Shown here: in pieces, positions 62,941 through 64,000 of the stretch
Layout: each line of letters opens with the position of its first letter
Numbering within the stretch: position 1 is the first letter of the stretch
Source of the DNA: Actinacidiphila sp. DG2A-62
GTDB taxonomy: Bacteria; Actinomycetota; Actinomycetes; Streptomycetales; Streptomycetaceae
Assembly (NCBI RefSeq): GCF_035825295.1
Contig: NZ_JAYMGI010000002.1
Coordinates: 7,764,001 to 7,828,000, forward strand
Length of the DNA: 64,000 bases
Direction of reading: 5' to 3'
Program-made: the position numbers and the translations under genes
The notes under the pieces: generated by a model
The model's input: the letters and a program-made list of their open reading frames with translations, nothing else
The model's database searches: none
Told to the model about the DNA's origin: nothing

Positions 62941-63165
62941 ATGGCGGCAAGCAAGTGGGTCAGGCAGGAGTTCGCACCGGTCGCGGCGGTCGAGGGCGGC
63001 ATGATGCCCCCGGCCCGAGCAGAAACGCTTCTGCAGAGCCGGGACGCGCCCCTCTACGCGGCTCTGGCCGACCAGTGGCGGCTGGCCGGCCGCATGGTCC
63101 CGGGCCAGACGGACCCCGAATGGGCGGAACTCGTCGGCCGGGTGCCGCGGCTCAGCGGGGTCTGA
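62941..63165 (+). CDS. Small conserved-looking hypothetical protein
   Basis: 74 aa, soluble: KWVRQEFAPVAAVEGGMMPPARAETLLQSRDAPLYAALADQWRLAGRMVPG. The codon pattern looks coding and the composition is balanced. No convincing ribosome binding site before the ATG. Divergent from trxA. Function unknown. Confidence 0.65.
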   Translation: MAASKWVRQEFAPVAAVEGGMMPPARAETLLQSRDAPLYAALADQWRLAGRMVPGQTDPEWAELVGRVPRLSGV

Positions 63166-63294
63166 GCGCGGGGCGCGCTGCGGACCGGACGTCCGGGCGG
63201 GTTCCCGGGCGGCTTCCCGGGCGCGGTCCGGGGCTGCCGTCCGGGCGGGATTCCGGGCGGGCTCCGGTGCGCGTCCCCGGGCGCGGTTCCGGGC

Positions 63295-64000
63295 TCAGCG
63301 CGCGGGGCGGCCGGGCGCGGGGAGCGGCCGGCCGGGCGGCGGCCCGTCGTAGCCGCCGCCCGGCCGCATCCGCAGCGGGCGCTCGGCGTACTCCTCCAGC
63401 GCGTGCGCGATCCAGCCCGCCGTCCTGGCCACCGCGAAGACCGTCTCGCCGGCCTCCGCGGGCATCCCCGAGGACACCGAGAGCACGCCGAGCGCCAGGT
63501 CGACGTTGGCGTGCAGCGGGGAGTGCCGGGCGGCGGTCGACACCACGTCGCGGGCGGCGGCCAGGGCCGGGGCCGCCGCGGGCACGTCGGCGAGCAGTCG
63601 CAGCAGCAGCCGGGCCCGCGGGTCCTCGCCCCGGTACAGCCGGTGCCCGAGGCCGGGGACCGGCCGCCCGGCCCGCAGGTGCTCGGCCACCACCGGGCCC
63701 GCGCCGCGCTCCAGCACCTCGCCGAGCATCCGGTGGACCAGCCCGCTGGCCTGGCCGTGCAGCGGGCTGTCCAGCGCGCCGAGGCCAGCGGACACCACCG
63801 CGTAGGGGTGCGCCCGCGCGGAGGCCGCGACGCGCGCGGCCAGTGTGGACGCGGCCAGGCCGTGGTCGACGAGCAGCGCCAGCGCCGCGTCCAGCACCCG
63901 CAGGGACGCCTCGTCGGCGGGGCGCGCCGTCAGCCGCGACCACAGCCGCCACGGCAGCCGCCCGGCGCCCCGGTGCGTCCGCCCGGCCGGCGGCAGCGCC
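63295..64000 (-). CDS. Citrate synthase-like protein, C-terminal part (cut by window edge)
   Basis: About 235 codons visible; the 5' end is beyond the window. Citrate-synthase family: LDAALALLVDHGLAASTLAARVAAS, HPYAVVSAGLGALDSPLHGQAS, PGLGHRLYRGEDPRARLLLRLL (catalytic His), NVDLALGVLSVSSGMP (Asp) and a C-terminal EYAERPLRMRPGGGYDGPPPG. The short active-site loop is of the citrate/2-methylcitrate synthase-like kind often seen as a second copy in actinobacteria. Confidence 0.88.
   Translation of the reverse strand, partial: ALPPAGRTHRGAGRLPWRLWSRLTARPADEASLRVLDAALALLVDHGLAASTLAARVAASARAHPYAVVSAGLGALDSPLHGQASGLVHRMLGEVLERGAGPVVAEHLRAGRPVPGLGHRLYRGEDPRARLLLRLLADVPAAAPALAAARDVVSTAARHSPLHANVDLALGVLSVSSGMPAEAGETVFAVARTAGWIAHALEEYAERPLRMRPGGGYDGPPPGRPLPAPGRPAR

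Overview
The window is very high-GC DNA (roughly 73-75% by eye) with the codon bias, GTG starts, 4-nt ATGA/GTGA overlaps and gene families of Streptomycetaceae (Streptomyces or a close relative such as Actinacidiphila). I see no rRNA, tRNA, CRISPR array or phage. One complete insertion sequence is present. The dominant theme, from about 8 to 54 kb, is secreted polysaccharide degradation under LacI-type control.

Layout. 0.0-7.0 kb: proton-translocating transhydrogenase (pntB truncated by the window edge, then pntA), an orphan xylose/ribose-type binding lipoprotein, a frameshifted secreted FAD oxidoreductase, and a panE-like reductase followed by a frameshifted CGNR zinc-finger protein. 7.1-14.0 kb: aldo/keto reductase, an expansin-like protein, a CBM2-Cip1 protein, and an ATPase-less sugar ABC operon (binding protein and two permeases, the second frameshifted). 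14.4-25.5 kb: KAS III, an IS982-family element inserted at a neighbour's stop codon, a phosphotransferase, a phosphodiester glycosidase, LysR, an S4 RNA-binding protein, VOC and MarR genes around a 20-bp palindrome, a thiolase, and an overlapping metallophosphoesterase/phosphopantetheinyl transferase pair. 25.4-39 kb: glycanase cluster with a LacI repressor, a GH16 plus TIM-barrel enzyme, GH3, GH29, a ROK regulator and a GH6 cellulase. 39-49.8 kb: membrane protein/PfkB kinase pair, a two-module unknown, an AraC/zinc-ribbon/ThuA operon, TetR, small membrane proteins, a serine hydroxymethyltransferase behind a ZTP riboswitch, an acyl-CoA hydratase/hydrolase and a methyltransferase. 50-53.4 kb: LacI regulator plus GH30 glucanase with a ricin-type lectin. 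53.6-64 kb: membrane proteins, a CHASE3 kinase/receiver-phosphatase/receiver signalling cluster, a DNA polymerase I-like protein, thioredoxin and a truncated citrate synthase-like gene.

Regulatory logic. The expansin, CBM2-Cip1 and GH6 genes each carry a perfect TGGGAGCGCTCCCA CebR operator close to a TTGAC(A/G)/TGGACA promoter. A related operator, GGAGAGCGCTCTCC, lies at the LacI gene and, with nearly identical geometry relative to a TTGACA element, in the divergent GH16/GH3 promoter region. GH30 has a different paired TGAAACAA-type repeat. Together these suggest one cellulose regulon and at least two other glycan regulons.

Quality. Five genes contain apparent single-base frameshifts, mostly in GC-rich runs. 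These could be true decay, but consensus errors are at least as likely, so those products should be treated as provisionally intact.
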